Positions 44,131-53,663 are shown, numbered from the stretch's first letter. The stretch is DNA of 64,000 nt from Bombilactobacillus bombi (GCF_964340835.1 NZ_OZ204251.1); one strand, 5' to 3'. Notes: generated by a model not told the origin, from the sequence alone. Numbers and translations: made by a program.

Positions 44131-45029
44131 TTTTTATGATGATAGACTAAATTTTCATTCAATCCACGTTGACACTCAGCTTGCAATGTAACATGGTTGA
44201 TGCCATATTGTTCTTTTAATAATTGCTCAACTTTTTGATAGATAGCTTCTAATTGTGCCATTGTTTCGGTTGATTGGACATTAATATGAGCATCAAAGGC
44301 AATTAAATGTTCATCAAGGCGCCAAAGATGAACGTGATGAACATTAACAATTTCTGGAATTTGAAGCATGGTTTGTTGTAATTGTTGCAAATCAATATTA
44401 GGACTGGCTTCCATTAAGATAGAAACAGTCTGCTTGATGACACTGTATGATTCTTTCATAATCCAAGCAGCTGTTAATAATGTTAATACTGGATCTGCCC
44501 AAAACCAATTAAAATATTTAATCAATAAAGCTGCTACAATGACTCCTAAAGAAGATAACGTATCTGCAGCCATATGTAAAAAAGTAGCCTTAATATTCAA
44601 ATTGTGATGAGAATCAGCTTCCATTAATAACATAGAAAGCAAATTAGCAATTAACCCAACAATAGAAACAAGCAGCATAATACCACTATTAATTTTTTGG
44701 GGATGACCCAAACGTCGAATTCCTTCAAATATCAAAATGATAGTAATAGCAATTAAAATTGCCGAGTTAACAAACGCTGCTAGAATTTCTGCACGTTGAT
44801 AACCAAATGTCTGGCGCTCATTACTATCCTTTTTACTAATGAGATGTGCAACAAAAGATAAAACTACTGACAAAGTATCTTCCATGTTATGAAATGCATC
44901 TGAAACTAATCCTAAACTTCCCGATAGAATGCCACCAATAAATTCAACAATTGTAATTGTCGCATTTAAAATTGTCACGCCTGCAAACTTAGTATCAGAC
45001 AAGTTACCTGCTTGATGATGTTCAGCCAT
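44127..45029 (-). CDS. Cation diffusion facilitator (zinc/cobalt/cadmium exporter)
   Basis: The 300-residue CDF transporter has six membrane helices, with metal sites in DAFHNMEDTLS (helix 2) and HMAADTLSSLG (helix 5), and a cytoplasmic C-terminal dimerisation domain (about residues 200-290) with VHHVHLWRLDEH. The His/Asp pattern suggests zinc as the main cargo. It probably protects against metal excess. Confidence 0.9.
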   Translation of the reverse strand: MAEHHQAGNLSDTKFAGVTILNATITIVEFIGGILSGSLGLVSDAFHNMEDTLSVVLSFVAHLISKKDSNERQTFGYQRAEILAAFVNSAILIAITIILIFEGIRRLGHPQKINSGIMLLVSIVGLIANLLSMLLMEADSHHNLNIKATFLHMAADTLSSLGVIVAALLIKYFNWFWADPVLTLLTAAWIMKESYSVIKQTVSILMEASPNIDLQQLQQTMLQIPEIVNVHHVHLWRLDEHLIAFDAHINVQSTETMAQLEAIYQKVEQLLKEQYGINHVTLQAECQRGLNENLVYHHKN

Positions 45030-45098
45030 GTTTTAGCCTCCTAATAAAGATGATTTTAGGATAACCTAACATTTAATGCAATATAAATATGAAAATAC

Positions 45099-45126
45099 AA
45101 AAAAAGATTGAAGTTAAGTTCAATCC
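45099..45126 (-). terminator. Terminator downstream of the 69-residue gene
   Basis: GATTGAA and TTCAATC form a stem around six bases, with seven T following on the minus strand. Confidence 0.7.
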
Positions 45127-45165
45127 TGCTTTAAATTTAATTTTTATTTTTCTATTATTAAAAGT

Positions 45166-45375
45166 TTAATGAATTGATTTTACTGCTACTTTGATAGGTC
45201 GATGTAGATCCAAAGTATCATGATAATTAGTTTGAACAAATTGCTTCATATGAGCAGCAGCTTCACGCTTAGAAACATTATGGCAAATTCTTTTAGTGAC
45301 AACCTGCTCACCACTAACCATATTAAATATTCCAACTACTTCGTAATCACACAAACGACGATTAGCAAATAACAT
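45166..45375 (-). CDS. Hypothetical 69-residue protein
   Basis: The small soluble protein has no recognised domain and two Cys (residues 9 and 33). Its composition is normal for a globular protein, with an amphipathic segment VSKREAAAHMKQFVQTNY. A GGAGGAA site precedes the ATG and a terminator follows, so it looks like a real stand-alone gene. Function unknown. Confidence 0.6.
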   Translation of the reverse strand: MLFANRRLCDYEVVGIFNMVSGEQVVTKRICHNVSKREAAAHMKQFVQTNYHDTLDLHRPIKVAVKSIH

Positions 45376-45557
45376 GATTTTATTCCTCCATCAATTCAAC
45401 AATTCAATTTCTGCAACCAGACTGTTATATCACTTTTATTAAATAAATTCAACTACTCTTCTAAAATATTTGTTAAAATTTAGTGTTGATTTGTCTCTTG
45501 GTCTTTAATTAAGCAGCAAAATTGTATAATATTAATATAAGGTGAGGAGGTCACGAC

Positions 45558-46712
45558 ATGCCAAAGCAAAATAACCGTGGGCATCATCGTTTTAAGACAC
45601 GGAAGGAAAATATCAACAATCAGTCAGTTCAAAATCCAGTACAACAACCACAAGTTCCACCTCAAAATGGAGAAAGAACTAACAATAATCAGTTCAATCA
45701 AGCCCCAGTTGCTCCTAATTTTCAGCCAGATTATCAGCAGCGTAATCAACAACCACGTACAAATAATAGAACTCAACCTTTACCAAAACAGCAATTTTCC
45801 CAAACAACTAACCCCCAGAGAACCAATCCTAATTCTAATTATAGAGGGAATTTTAATACACAACCACGGCCAGCACAAACTCAAACGACTATTGCCGTCC
45901 CCCAAATCAATCCAAAACAATCAAATTTTAAGTCCAACCAAAAGCCAGCTTATCCAACTAATAAGCAGCCCCAATTTACATCCCCTTCAGATCAGCAGCA
46001 AACTGACCTTGAACGAAATGTTAAAAACGAGCCAGTAAAATTTTGGAAACGACCTGTTGTTTGGATTATAATTGCAATCATTGCAGTTGCAGCTATCGGT
46101 CTGAGCCTTTACTTATGGTTGCAGCCTGCTAAAAAAGCTACTGCTTCTCATAGTCCCCTTAAAACTGAAAAGATAACAGATTCACCAGACAAAGCTTTAA
46201 AATCAAAAAAACGCCAGCATCCTGCTAAAGATGTTGAGAAACAGCAAAAAAGCTTACAAGCAACTCAAAAAGCTGTGCAGCCGAAAGCTCGCGATTGGAA
46301 AAATTCTGGTTCTTATGATGATATGAAATATGATTCTGATGATTTTACTATTCAACTAAATAATTCTTCCGATGGTGTTAAATTAATACCTGATAGTAGT
46401 AATAAACCTGCTTTATTTATTGAATATACTTTTACCAATAAAAGTAAACAACCGCTAAAACCATCTGATATAGTTAGTCAGGATTTACAACTAAAACAAA
46501 ATGACCAACTCTTATCGGCAGCTACTCCCGCAAGTGATAATCACGACGCTCAAGATAAGTTAAACGCAGCCCAACAAGAGGTAGCTCCTGGACAAAAAAT
46601 TGATACCGCGATGATGTATGCAATTGGTGATACTAAGAGTACTATTTCCATGTATTTCATGGATTTAAAAACACATCAATTATTGAATACTAATCAACCT
46701 TTCAAGCTATAA
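45558..46712 (+). CDS. Membrane-anchored protein with C-terminal DUF5067-like domain
   Basis: The 384-residue protein has three parts. The first is a cytoplasmic Asn/Gln/Pro-rich disordered stretch (residues 1-160). One membrane helix follows (VVWIIIAIIAVAAIGLSLYL, about 168-190). After a Lys/Ser/Ala linker comes an extracellular domain (about 260-384) with the strand pattern of DUF5067, an immunoglobulin-like fold found in Firmicutes lipoproteins (ALFIEYTFTNKSKQPLKP). GGTGAGGAGG precedes the start. Function unknown; the long Gln/Asn-rich cytoplasmic part is unusual. Confidence 0.75.
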   Translation: MPKQNNRGHHRFKTRKENINNQSVQNPVQQPQVPPQNGERTNNNQFNQAPVAPNFQPDYQQRNQQPRTNNRTQPLPKQQFSQTTNPQRTNPNSNYRGNFNTQPRPAQTQTTIAVPQINPKQSNFKSNQKPAYPTNKQPQFTSPSDQQQTDLERNVKNEPVKFWKRPVVWIIIAIIAVAAIGLSLYLWLQPAKKATASHSPLKTEKITDSPDKALKSKKRQHPAKDVEKQQKSLQATQKAVQPKARDWKNSGSYDDMKYDSDDFTIQLNNSSDGVKLIPDSSNKPALFIEYTFTNKSKQPLKPSDIVSQDLQLKQNDQLLSAATPASDNHDAQDKLNAAQQEVAPGQKIDTAMMYAIGDTKSTISMYFMDLKTHQLLNTNQPFKL

Positions 46713-46722
46713 AAATTTACGA

Positions 46723-46766
46723 TAAAAAGTGCTAATCAGCAATTACTTGTTGATTAGCACTTTTTA
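46723..46766. terminator. Bidirectional terminator after the DUF5067 gene
   Basis: AAAAAGTGCTAATCA pairs with TGATTAGCACTTTTT. It serves the converging genes on either side. Confidence 0.85.
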
Positions 46767-47405
46767 GTTATTTTCTTGTTGTACAATATCTAATAGTTCG
46801 TGTGGGTTTTGTAATTGATAATTTGCCACAGCAAATTCAGAATGGGTTTTGGCACCCCAAGTTGCTAAAGCAAATCTGGCTCCTGCTTGTTGTCCACTAC
46901 GTAAATCATAAACAGCATCTCCCACATAAATTGCAGTCTTAGGATTAACTTGTAAATTTTCTAGACCCTTTAAGACTGGTTCAGGATTAGGCTTATGTTT
47001 AGTTGTATCAGAAGCAGTTACAATCGTTTGAAAATACTGATTCAACCCAAAGGGTTTGACTTCATCATCAAATTCAGATTGCGTTTTAGAAGTTACGATG
47101 CCCATTTTTATACCCTTTTTTTGCAAGCCCCTCAATAAATCGATAATACCTGGAAAAATTTTCACCGACTGAAAATTAATTTTCATTTGCTCTTCCCAAC
47201 TAGTTAAAATTGCTGCAATTTCTTGAGGAGAATCTGCAAAATCAGCCACAGCTTTTTCTCCAGGAATTCCTAAAGTATAGAATAAATCTTCACTAGTCAC
47301 AGTTAAATTTTTTTGCTCTTTTAAGGCATGCTGCAAGCCAGCCAAGACTTGTTTTTCTGTGTCCAACAAAGTGCCATCAATATCGAATAAAACTGCTTCA
47401 ATCAT
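46764..47405 (-). CDS. HAD-family phosphatase (phosphoglycolate phosphatase-like)
   Basis: The 213-residue HAD subfamily IA hydrolase has motif I FDIDGTLLDTE (nucleophile Asp at about residue 8), motif II VTSKTQSE, a Lys in TKHKPNPEP and motif IV VGDAVYDLRSGQQAG. The four-helix cap fits PGP or PpaX-like enzymes. The substrate could be phosphoglycolate or pyrophosphate. Confidence 0.88.
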   Translation of the reverse strand: MIEAVLFDIDGTLLDTEKQVLAGLQHALKEQKNLTVTSEDLFYTLGIPGEKAVADFADSPQEIAAILTSWEEQMKINFQSVKIFPGIIDLLRGLQKKGIKMGIVTSKTQSEFDDEVKPFGLNQYFQTIVTASDTTKHKPNPEPVLKGLENLQVNPKTAIYVGDAVYDLRSGQQAGARFALATWGAKTHSEFAVANYQLQNPHELLDIVQQENN

Positions 47406-47535
47406 TAACTTTCCTCCATAATAGTTTTGCTTTATTTAGTGTATCATTAATTATGGTAAAATCGTTGAATTACTTTTAGATTACGATAACCCTTCGAATT
47501 AATAAGCATAAATTTATTAGTAACTTTTTACATAT

Positions 47536-48568
47536 CGCAGATTCTATAATTAATCCGAACAAACATTAATCTAAAAAACCCAAAGTAATTCCTTTACAAT
47601 GGTAGTTACTACACAAACCATGAAAGCAGGGATTACTTTGAGCTCTTCTACTTTAACACAGTTTGACCGCGGAGCGATAGCTCTTTTACGGCAACAAGGT
47701 CAAACACAACAACAAATCGCTGATGCAGTTGGTGTAGCTAAATCTACCATCTGTATCGAATTACAACGAGTAAAACCCTATGACCCGGTTTTAGCCCAAC
47801 AGGATGCCGAACAAAAAAGACAACATTGCGGCCGTAAAACCATTCTGAATGCCTCTCTCAAGCAATTGATTGAAAACCATTTACTCTTGACTTGGTCTCC
47901 GGAAGCCATTGCTGCCAAATTTAAGGTAGCGCCAGCTTCGATTTATCATTGGCTACATCAAGGGCGATTGGACTTTGATTGTCAGAATTTGCCTGATCGT
48001 AATCGTCGTCGTCAACGCAATCAAGAGACTCGAGGACAATATCAAACTGGCACCAGTATTGAACAGCGTCCAGCAGCGATTAATCAACGTCAGACGTTTG
48101 GCCATTGGGAAGTGGATACCGTTTTATCCAGTCGGGGGCAAAGCAAAGCTTGTTTAGTTACCTTTGTAGAACGACATAGTCGCTTCTTTTGGGCGATGAA
48201 AGCTCCTGATCGGACAGCCCAATCCTTAAATCAAGCCTTTACGAGCTTTATGTATCGGTTCGGCAGCACCGTTCAAAGCATTACAGTAGATCATGGGAAA
48301 GAGTTTGCCCAGTATCAGGACTTGGAACGGGATTATGGCTTAACCACTTATTTCTGTCATCCCTATTCGCCTTGGGAACGGGGCAGTAATGAGTATTTTA
48401 ATCGGAAGCTGCGTTGGTTCTTTCCCAAGCAGACTAACTTTAATGAGGTCACAGCTGATCAAGTACTAGAAGCTGTGGAGCTGATTAATAACCGACCTTT
48501 AAAACTGCATCAGTATCGAACTGCCATTGAAGTTTTTAGAGCTTGTTCGGATTAAACTTGTAATCTGC
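47536..48568 (+). mobile_element. IS30-family insertion sequence
   Basis: The element is about 1033 bp. Terminal inverted repeats share GCAGATT, a six-base variable part, TTAATCCGAACAA and then a TCTAAAAA-C block; the left end runs from 47537 and the right end is 48543-48568 on the opposite strand. The sequence CATAT directly flanks both sides (47531-47535 and 48569-48573), a probable target duplication, though longer than the two or three bases usual for the family. One intact transposase gene fills the element, so it may still be active. Confidence 0.85.
47599..48555 (+). CDS. IS30-family transposase
   Basis: The 318-residue DDE transposase has an N-terminal helix-turn-helix (LLRQQGQTQQQIADAVGVAK, about residues 28-47) and a second DNA-binding helix region. 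The catalytic core is HWEVDTVL (first Asp), ITVDHGKEF (second Asp) and WERGSNEYFNRKLR (Glu). It is full length, with its stop inside the right inverted repeat. An ATG seven codons later is an alternative start; neither has a strong ribosome binding site. Confidence 0.95.
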   Translation: MVVTTQTMKAGITLSSSTLTQFDRGAIALLRQQGQTQQQIADAVGVAKSTICIELQRVKPYDPVLAQQDAEQKRQHCGRKTILNASLKQLIENHLLLTWSPEAIAAKFKVAPASIYHWLHQGRLDFDCQNLPDRNRRRQRNQETRGQYQTGTSIEQRPAAINQRQTFGHWEVDTVLSSRGQSKACLVTFVERHSRFFWAMKAPDRTAQSLNQAFTSFMYRFGSTVQSITVDHGKEFAQYQDLERDYGLTTYFCHPYSPWERGSNEYFNRKLRWFFPKQTNFNEVTADQVLEAVELINNRPLKLHQYRTAIEVFRACSD

Positions 48569-48575
48569 CATATAT

Positions 48576-48616
48576 AAAAAATACCAACCAAGAATATATT
48601 TTCTTGATTGGTATTT
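48576..48616 (-). terminator. Terminator of gldA
   Basis: AAAATACCAATCAAGAAAA pairs with TTCTTGGTTGGTATTTTTT on the minus strand (one G-T), with a T run. It lies between the IS right end and the gldA stop. Confidence 0.8.
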
Positions 48617-48630
48617 TGATTAAACTTAAA

Positions 48631-49737
48631 TTAACGCTTTTTGGCTTGATAATCGCGACTATACTCATCCACAGCTTTAATGGCCGCAAAGACATCATTA
48701 GGAGTAATTGTCCCCGGCATCCGATTCATAGTGTCGTCTTTAGAACACGCTTGTTGTGCAACTTTCATTAAATCTTCGTCACTAACTTGATCTAGATTCA
48801 TCTCAGCTAAAGTAGTTGGTAAGCCTAACTCTAAATCAAATTTCAAGAATTTTTCAAAACGTTGATAATCACTACCGTTAAGAATTAATTCTACCAATGT
48901 ACCATAAGCAACCTTTTGGCCATGAGACAATTTGTGAATATCGCCCTTAAGAGCCGTAAAGCCATCATGGATAGCATGTGCTGCTGCTAACCCACCACTT
49001 TCAAAACCTAAACCGCTCAAGAGTGTATTAGCTTCGATAACCCGATTCAATGCTGCTGTCGTTACATGCGCCTTATTAGCAGCAATAGCCAACTGTGCAT
49101 ATTGGAATAAAGTATCTTCACAGGCTTGACCGATTGCTTTGGCTGCAAGTGTTTGTTTGCCCGCAACCATATTATCAGTTTGTGCTTGACGAACATCAGT
49201 TGCTTCAACATTAGTGGCCAAGGCATCAGCAATTCCAGAAATCAATAATTCTACAGGAGCGCCTGCAATAACTTTGGTATCTAACAAGACAATTTGCGGA
49301 TTTTCATTGTAAAAACGATAATGATCAAATTGGCCATCATCAGTATAAATTACTGAGAGCCGCGAACAGGGAGCATCAGTAGAAGCAATAGTAGGAGCGC
49401 TCACAACAGTAATCTTAAAATTATCTCCAACTGCTTTTGCGGTATCGATTGTTTTGCCACCACCAAGGCCAATAATAATCTCACTTTGTTCTTTTTGGAC
49501 TATCTCAGAAATTCGCTTAATCTCTAACTCTGAAGCTTCACCATTAAAAACAACAATTTTAACAGTAAAATTATTATCTAACAAATAATCGTTTAATTTA
49601 TTACCAACAATTTTCAAAACGCTTTCATCGGCAAGTAACAAAATACTTTTTCCATGCTTTTCCAAATACTGAGCGCTATTAAATAATTCGCCCTCTCCTT
49701 GAATATAAGTACTGGGACTTGTAAATATTTTTGTCAT
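48631..49737 (-). CDS. gldA: Glycerol dehydrogenase
   Basis: The 368-residue iron-containing-type alcohol dehydrogenase, GldA group, has GGGKTIDTAKAVGD for NAD binding, the metal ligands in GIADALATNVEA (Asp), AAHAIHDGFT and KLSHGQKVAYG (two His), and DAPCSRLSV typical of GldA. It oxidises glycerol to dihydroxyacetone or runs in reverse. It is a single-gene unit; no dihydroxyacetone kinase is nearby. Confidence 0.93.
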   Translation of the reverse strand: MTKIFTSPSTYIQGEGELFNSAQYLEKHGKSILLLADESVLKIVGNKLNDYLLDNNFTVKIVVFNGEASELEIKRISEIVQKEQSEIIIGLGGGKTIDTAKAVGDNFKITVVSAPTIASTDAPCSRLSVIYTDDGQFDHYRFYNENPQIVLLDTKVIAGAPVELLISGIADALATNVEATDVRQAQTDNMVAGKQTLAAKAIGQACEDTLFQYAQLAIAANKAHVTTAALNRVIEANTLLSGLGFESGGLAAAHAIHDGFTALKGDIHKLSHGQKVAYGTLVELILNGSDYQRFEKFLKFDLELGLPTTLAEMNLDQVSDEDLMKVAQQACSKDDTMNRMPGTITPNDVFAAIKAVDEYSRDYQAKKR

Positions 49738-49950
49738 AAAATTCTCCTAATATACAAATATCATTCAGCCAATTAATTGTTGGTCTTGTCTAATAACAAT
49801 TAGATAAATGATTGCCAATAAAACCAAAAAGAGTCCACTTGATGTAAGCTCTAACTATTATTAACCTTCTTTTCTGTTTATTTGGATACCCTTTCATTTA
49901 TTATAACGCAATGCGATTTAATATTGGTTAAATAACAATTATTCCTTATC

Positions 49951-50000
49951 TAAAAAATCCTATCACAAAGTAAATAATTACACTTTATGATAGGATTTTG
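49951..50000. terminator. Terminator upstream of the aldo/keto reductase 3' end
   Basis: AAAATCCTATCA and TGATAGGATTTT form a 12-bp stem extended by an inner AAAGT/ACTTT helix. The A and T runs allow use in both directions; it lies in the 320-base gap between gldA and the reductase gene. The rest of that gap holds the gldA promoter region (a TATAAT near 49900 on the minus strand) and nothing else I recognise. Confidence 0.75.
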
Positions 50001-50058
50001 GAAACCTAAACAGGCATTATTAATTTACCAGGTTTTCATTGACTAGTCACTAATTTTA

Positions 50059-50874
50059 TTAAATTGTTTTTTGGAAATTATTTAACTGTTCCATATCTGT
50101 TGTTTCAATCACAAAATCTAATTGAGCATTATTAGCAGCATGTGCTCGTTGAACAGCTTTAGGCAGTGGCAAAACACCATTTTGCACGCAAAATTGAATA
50201 GCTAATTGAGCCAAACTGACACCATACTTCTTGGCTAATTGTTGTAATTGCTGATTATTTAACAACTCACCTGTGGCTAGAGGTGAATAAGCTTCAACTA
50301 ACATCCCGTATGCCTGGGAAAATTCTGTTATTTCATTTTCTGTATTGCCAATAAAATAACGAATTTGGTTAACCATTGGTTTAATTTGAGCCACATCCAA
50401 AATATTTTGTAAATCATGAACATTAAAATTGGAAACTCCAATTGCTTTCACGCGTCTTGAAGCGTAAATTTCTTCCATTGCTTGCCAAACTTCACGATTT
50501 TGCTGATCATAATTAGCCCCTTTTTGGGCCCAAGGCCAAGGTGCATGAATCAAATAAAGATCTAAATAATCTAATTGTAAATTAGCCATTGTAGTTTCAA
50601 AATCTTGTAATGCTTGATCATAAGATTTCGTTTCCGCGGGTAGTTTTGAAGTGATGAATATTTCTTCTCGTTTTATATTGGACTCTTGAATACCAGCACC
50701 TACTTCTTGTTCATTTTGATAAACTAAGGCTGTATCAATATGGCGATAACCTAAATCCAAGGCATTTAAAACGGCCTTTTGCGCCAAATTAGCCGGTATT
50801 TGCCAAGTGCCAAAACCAATCTTGGGAATTTGTAGGCCATTACTTAATGTATAAGTATCTGTCAACTTAGTCAT
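50059..50874 (-). CDS. Aldo/keto reductase (AKR5-like, 2,5-diketo-gluconate reductase type)
   Basis: The 271-residue NADPH-dependent reductase has the catalytic tetrad in GYRHIDTALVYQNE (Asp and Tyr), ITSKLPAE (Lys) and LDLYLIHAPWP (His). The cofactor part PLPKAVQRAHAANNAQ is near the C-terminus. The substrates of these enzymes are broad (aldehydes, methylglyoxal). Confidence 0.9.
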   Translation of the reverse strand: MTKLTDTYTLSNGLQIPKIGFGTWQIPANLAQKAVLNALDLGYRHIDTALVYQNEQEVGAGIQESNIKREEIFITSKLPAETKSYDQALQDFETTMANLQLDYLDLYLIHAPWPWAQKGANYDQQNREVWQAMEEIYASRRVKAIGVSNFNVHDLQNILDVAQIKPMVNQIRYFIGNTENEITEFSQAYGMLVEAYSPLATGELLNNQQLQQLAKKYGVSLAQLAIQFCVQNGVLPLPKAVQRAHAANNAQLDFVIETTDMEQLNNFQKTI

Positions 50875-50988
50875 AACTTTTATTCTCCTTTGTAGTGTTT
50901 CTTGCTGTTAGACGGCATTTCATCTATAACTTGAAGTAAATCTTTATTCATTATCAATCTTTTAATTTATATTTGTCAGTAATTAGTA

Positions 50989-53532
50989 TTATTCGTTTGC
51001 TTTTAAAGCTGTAATCATGCTCAGTGCTTGTAATTTTTTATGTGTCATCACTAATACAATCACCAAAAAGATTAATGTCATTATTATCGCAAAAAGGTAG
51101 CCTGATAGAGGAATCAGCAGCGGAAAAGTCACTTCACTAGAAGAAGCCATTGTTACAATAAATTGCGTTAAAATATGCCCCACACCCAACCCTAAAATAA
51201 TTCCTACAATTGTAAAAATGATATTTTCTTCAGCAATCGTCATTGTCACTTCGCGATTATAAAAGCCTAACACTTTCATCGTGGCTAATTCTCGTTGTCT
51301 TTCTGAAATATTAATATTAGTTAAATTAAACAACACTACAAAAGCTAAAATTCCAGAAAGCACAATAAAAATCAAAACTATTGGTTGTAAATTAGTATTG
51401 CCTGCCGTTTGCTGTTTTATTTGTGCTTGGACAAAAGTAGTTGTCATGACTTGCCCACTTGCTTGCAAATGTTGAATGACTTGCTTTCGTTGTTTAGATG
51501 TTAAAGAAGCCGTTTTTAACAAAAAAGCATTTGGCTGACATTTTTGGTGTGTTTGTTGATTTAAATACTTTTGTTTCACAAAAATATTATTGCCTAAATA
51601 ATTTTTGACTATTCCAGCAATTTTTAAAGATACCTTTTGGCCATTATTATTTCGAAAAGTTATTATTTGTCCGCTTTTTATTTTTTGATTACGAGCTAAT
51701 CCTTGCGTAATGAGCGCCCCTTGATTAGGTATTTGCATTCGAGATTGAGAACCAATTTTGAGCAACGTAAAATATTTATCTAATTGTTGCCGCTGCCCAA
51801 CTGCATATAAGGTTACTGGCTGATGTCGAACTTGAATGGATTGCAAATAAACTGGCATTTGATCTTTGATATGCATTTCAGTGCTCATCGCATCTCTAAT
51901 AGGACTAGTTAAAGTAAGTTTTGTTTGTGGTTTTAAAGTAACAATTACCTGATAATGTTCTACTTGCCTGAATTGCGTTGGTGCAACTTTGCCAACTGAA
52001 TCACGCAAGCCAAATCCAGCCACCATTAATCCTGTACATCCAGCCACTCCCACAATAGTTAAAATCATTCGTGCTTTGTAACGGAACAGATTGCGGTAAA
52101 TTCTTTTTTGATTAAAGCTGAATTGATGCCATACTTTGGTCATTCGTTCCAAAAAAATTCTTTTGCCGGTTGGAGGTGTGGGGGGCAATAAAAGTGTCAC
52201 TGGTTTTTGCTGCAAATCAATTATTAAAATATAAGTTGTCGCACCTAATGTCGCAATTAGTGCTGCAATAATTGCCTCTAAAATTGGTGTTATCCAAAAA
52301 TGAGTCGGATAACTAGGGAAAATATAAGTTGAGCTTAAAATTTGATAAACAATTGGGGGTAATAATTTAGTACCGGCTAATATTCCTACCACAGTAGCTA
52401 TAAAAACTGTCAAAAACGCATATAATAGATACTTTTGTGCAATTTCATAATTACGATACCCTATCGCTTTTAAAATACCAATTTCTTGTCGATTTTCTTC
52501 TACCATCCGAGTAATAGTAGTAAAAGTAATTAAAATACCAATTAAAAAGAAAAAGACTGGAAAAATATTTCCAATAGTATCAATTCGGTGAGATAAACTG
52601 GTAAAACTACTAAACCCAGGATTATCTTGACGCTCGTTGATAAAATAATTCGGCGTTATTAATTGTTGGTTGCTTTCTTGTAATTGGTGTTGAGCTGTTA
52701 ATAGCTGTGAACTATTAGGTCTTTGTTGTCTTAACAAATCTAATTGTTTTTGTTGCTGTAACAGTTGGCGTTGAATTTGATTTTTAATTTCCTGCAGGCG
52801 AGAACGCTTACGCTTTTGCAAAATAGTTTTTAATTGATGTTCTTTGTGATGGAGTAAATGTTGATATTGTGCAGAAGTTGGCTTAATCTTCATAGAAGCT
52901 AAATCAGCAAAACGAATATACATTATTGAATAAGCAGTATCAGTAAAATTCTTTTGTGGCAAATAGATATAGCCAGATAAATTGCCATCACCTAAATTCG
53001 TTCTGCCACGCTCTTTTTGATCTATGTAAATAGGAGATTGAACGTAACCAACCACGCGATAAGAATGCTGTTTTAAACGCTGACTATTAATTATTAACGT
53101 ACTATTCAAGGGGTGATTTTTGCTGAGAGTCTCATCAATTACTACTTCCTTCTTCGTTTTGGGAAAAGTGCCTTTAATTAAAGTTAATTTATTTTGAGGA
53201 GAATTTGCTTTATAAGAATAAACCTGCAAATTTTGATTATGTTGGCGCTCATGATAAGGCCAACTATAACCTAACTGCACTTGGGCAGATTTGATTTGCT
53301 GGACGAGTTGTTGATCTTTCTTGGTGAAGCCAGCAGTTGTTACTACTTGTAAGTCAGAAACTTTTTGAGTATCAATATAAGAATTAATCGTTGTTTCTAA
53401 ATTGGGACCAATCGATTTAATTCCGACAAATAATAAGACACCCAAAAAAACAATCACAACAATTGCGAAAAACCGCCCCAAACCTTGATGAATATCTCTC
53501 AAAGTTGTCATTAAATATGTATGCTTTTTCAT
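50989..53532 (-). CDS. FtsX-type ABC permease (large, two FtsX domains), no ATPase nearby
   Basis: The 847-residue protein has an N-terminal membrane helix (FFAIVVIVFLGVLLFVGIKS, about residues 20-40), an extracellular region with a Gln-rich coiled coil (about 235-290) and a first FtsX domain (about 320-440; MVEENRQEIGILKAIGY). A second extracellular domain follows, then a final FtsX domain (about 720-845; RQRELATMKVLGF). The ATG at 53530-53532 follows AGGAGATG. Related permeases pair with an adjacent ATPase gene, but none is here, so the ATPase must come from elsewhere or is lost. Confidence 0.88.
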   Translation of the reverse strand: MKKHTYLMTTLRDIHQGLGRFFAIVVIVFLGVLLFVGIKSIGPNLETTINSYIDTQKVSDLQVVTTAGFTKKDQQLVQQIKSAQVQLGYSWPYHERQHNQNLQVYSYKANSPQNKLTLIKGTFPKTKKEVVIDETLSKNHPLNSTLIINSQRLKQHSYRVVGYVQSPIYIDQKERGRTNLGDGNLSGYIYLPQKNFTDTAYSIMYIRFADLASMKIKPTSAQYQHLLHHKEHQLKTILQKRKRSRLQEIKNQIQRQLLQQQKQLDLLRQQRPNSSQLLTAQHQLQESNQQLITPNYFINERQDNPGFSSFTSLSHRIDTIGNIFPVFFFLIGILITFTTITRMVEENRQEIGILKAIGYRNYEIAQKYLLYAFLTVFIATVVGILAGTKLLPPIVYQILSSTYIFPSYPTHFWITPILEAIIAALIATLGATTYILIIDLQQKPVTLLLPPTPPTGKRIFLERMTKVWHQFSFNQKRIYRNLFRYKARMILTIVGVAGCTGLMVAGFGLRDSVGKVAPTQFRQVEHYQVIVTLKPQTKLTLTSPIRDAMSTEMHIKDQMPVYLQSIQVRHQPVTLYAVGQRQQLDKYFTLLKIGSQSRMQIPNQGALITQGLARNQKIKSGQIITFRNNNGQKVSLKIAGIVKNYLGNNIFVKQKYLNQQTHQKCQPNAFLLKTASLTSKQRKQVIQHLQASGQVMTTTFVQAQIKQQTAGNTNLQPIVLIFIVLSGILAFVVLFNLTNINISERQRELATMKVLGFYNREVTMTIAEENIIFTIVGIILGLGVGHILTQFIVTMASSSEVTFPLLIPLSGYLFAIIMTLIFLVIVLVMTHKKLQALSMITALKANE

Positions 53533-53615
53533 GAGTGTGCATCTCCTAATGATTATTTCTATATAATATCTTATCACATTAGCTGGCTTTACCTTAAAGT
53601 CCCCTGCTTACCAAC

Positions 53616-53655
53616 AAAAAAATAGTTTGACCAACTTGATCAAACTACTAAAAAA
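53616..53655. terminator. Bidirectional terminator
   Basis: TAGTTTGA pairs with TCAAACTA around a nine-base loop, with runs of A on the left and AAAAAATTATT on the right. It ends minus-strand transcripts from the surface-protein remnants. Confidence 0.7.
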
Positions 53656-53663
53656 TTATTATA

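Noticed and set aside
45577..46038. A 153-codon open frame inside the Gln/Asn-rich part of the DUF5067 gene
   Set aside because: It overlaps the better-supported frame, which has a GGTGAGGAGG site, a membrane helix and a recognisable domain. The second frame stays open because of low-complexity codons.
47550..47562. Shorter IS30 ends at TTAATCCGAACAA
   Set aside because: The inverted repeat continues outwards to GCAGATT at both ends, and CATAT then flanks both sides, so the longer limits fit better.
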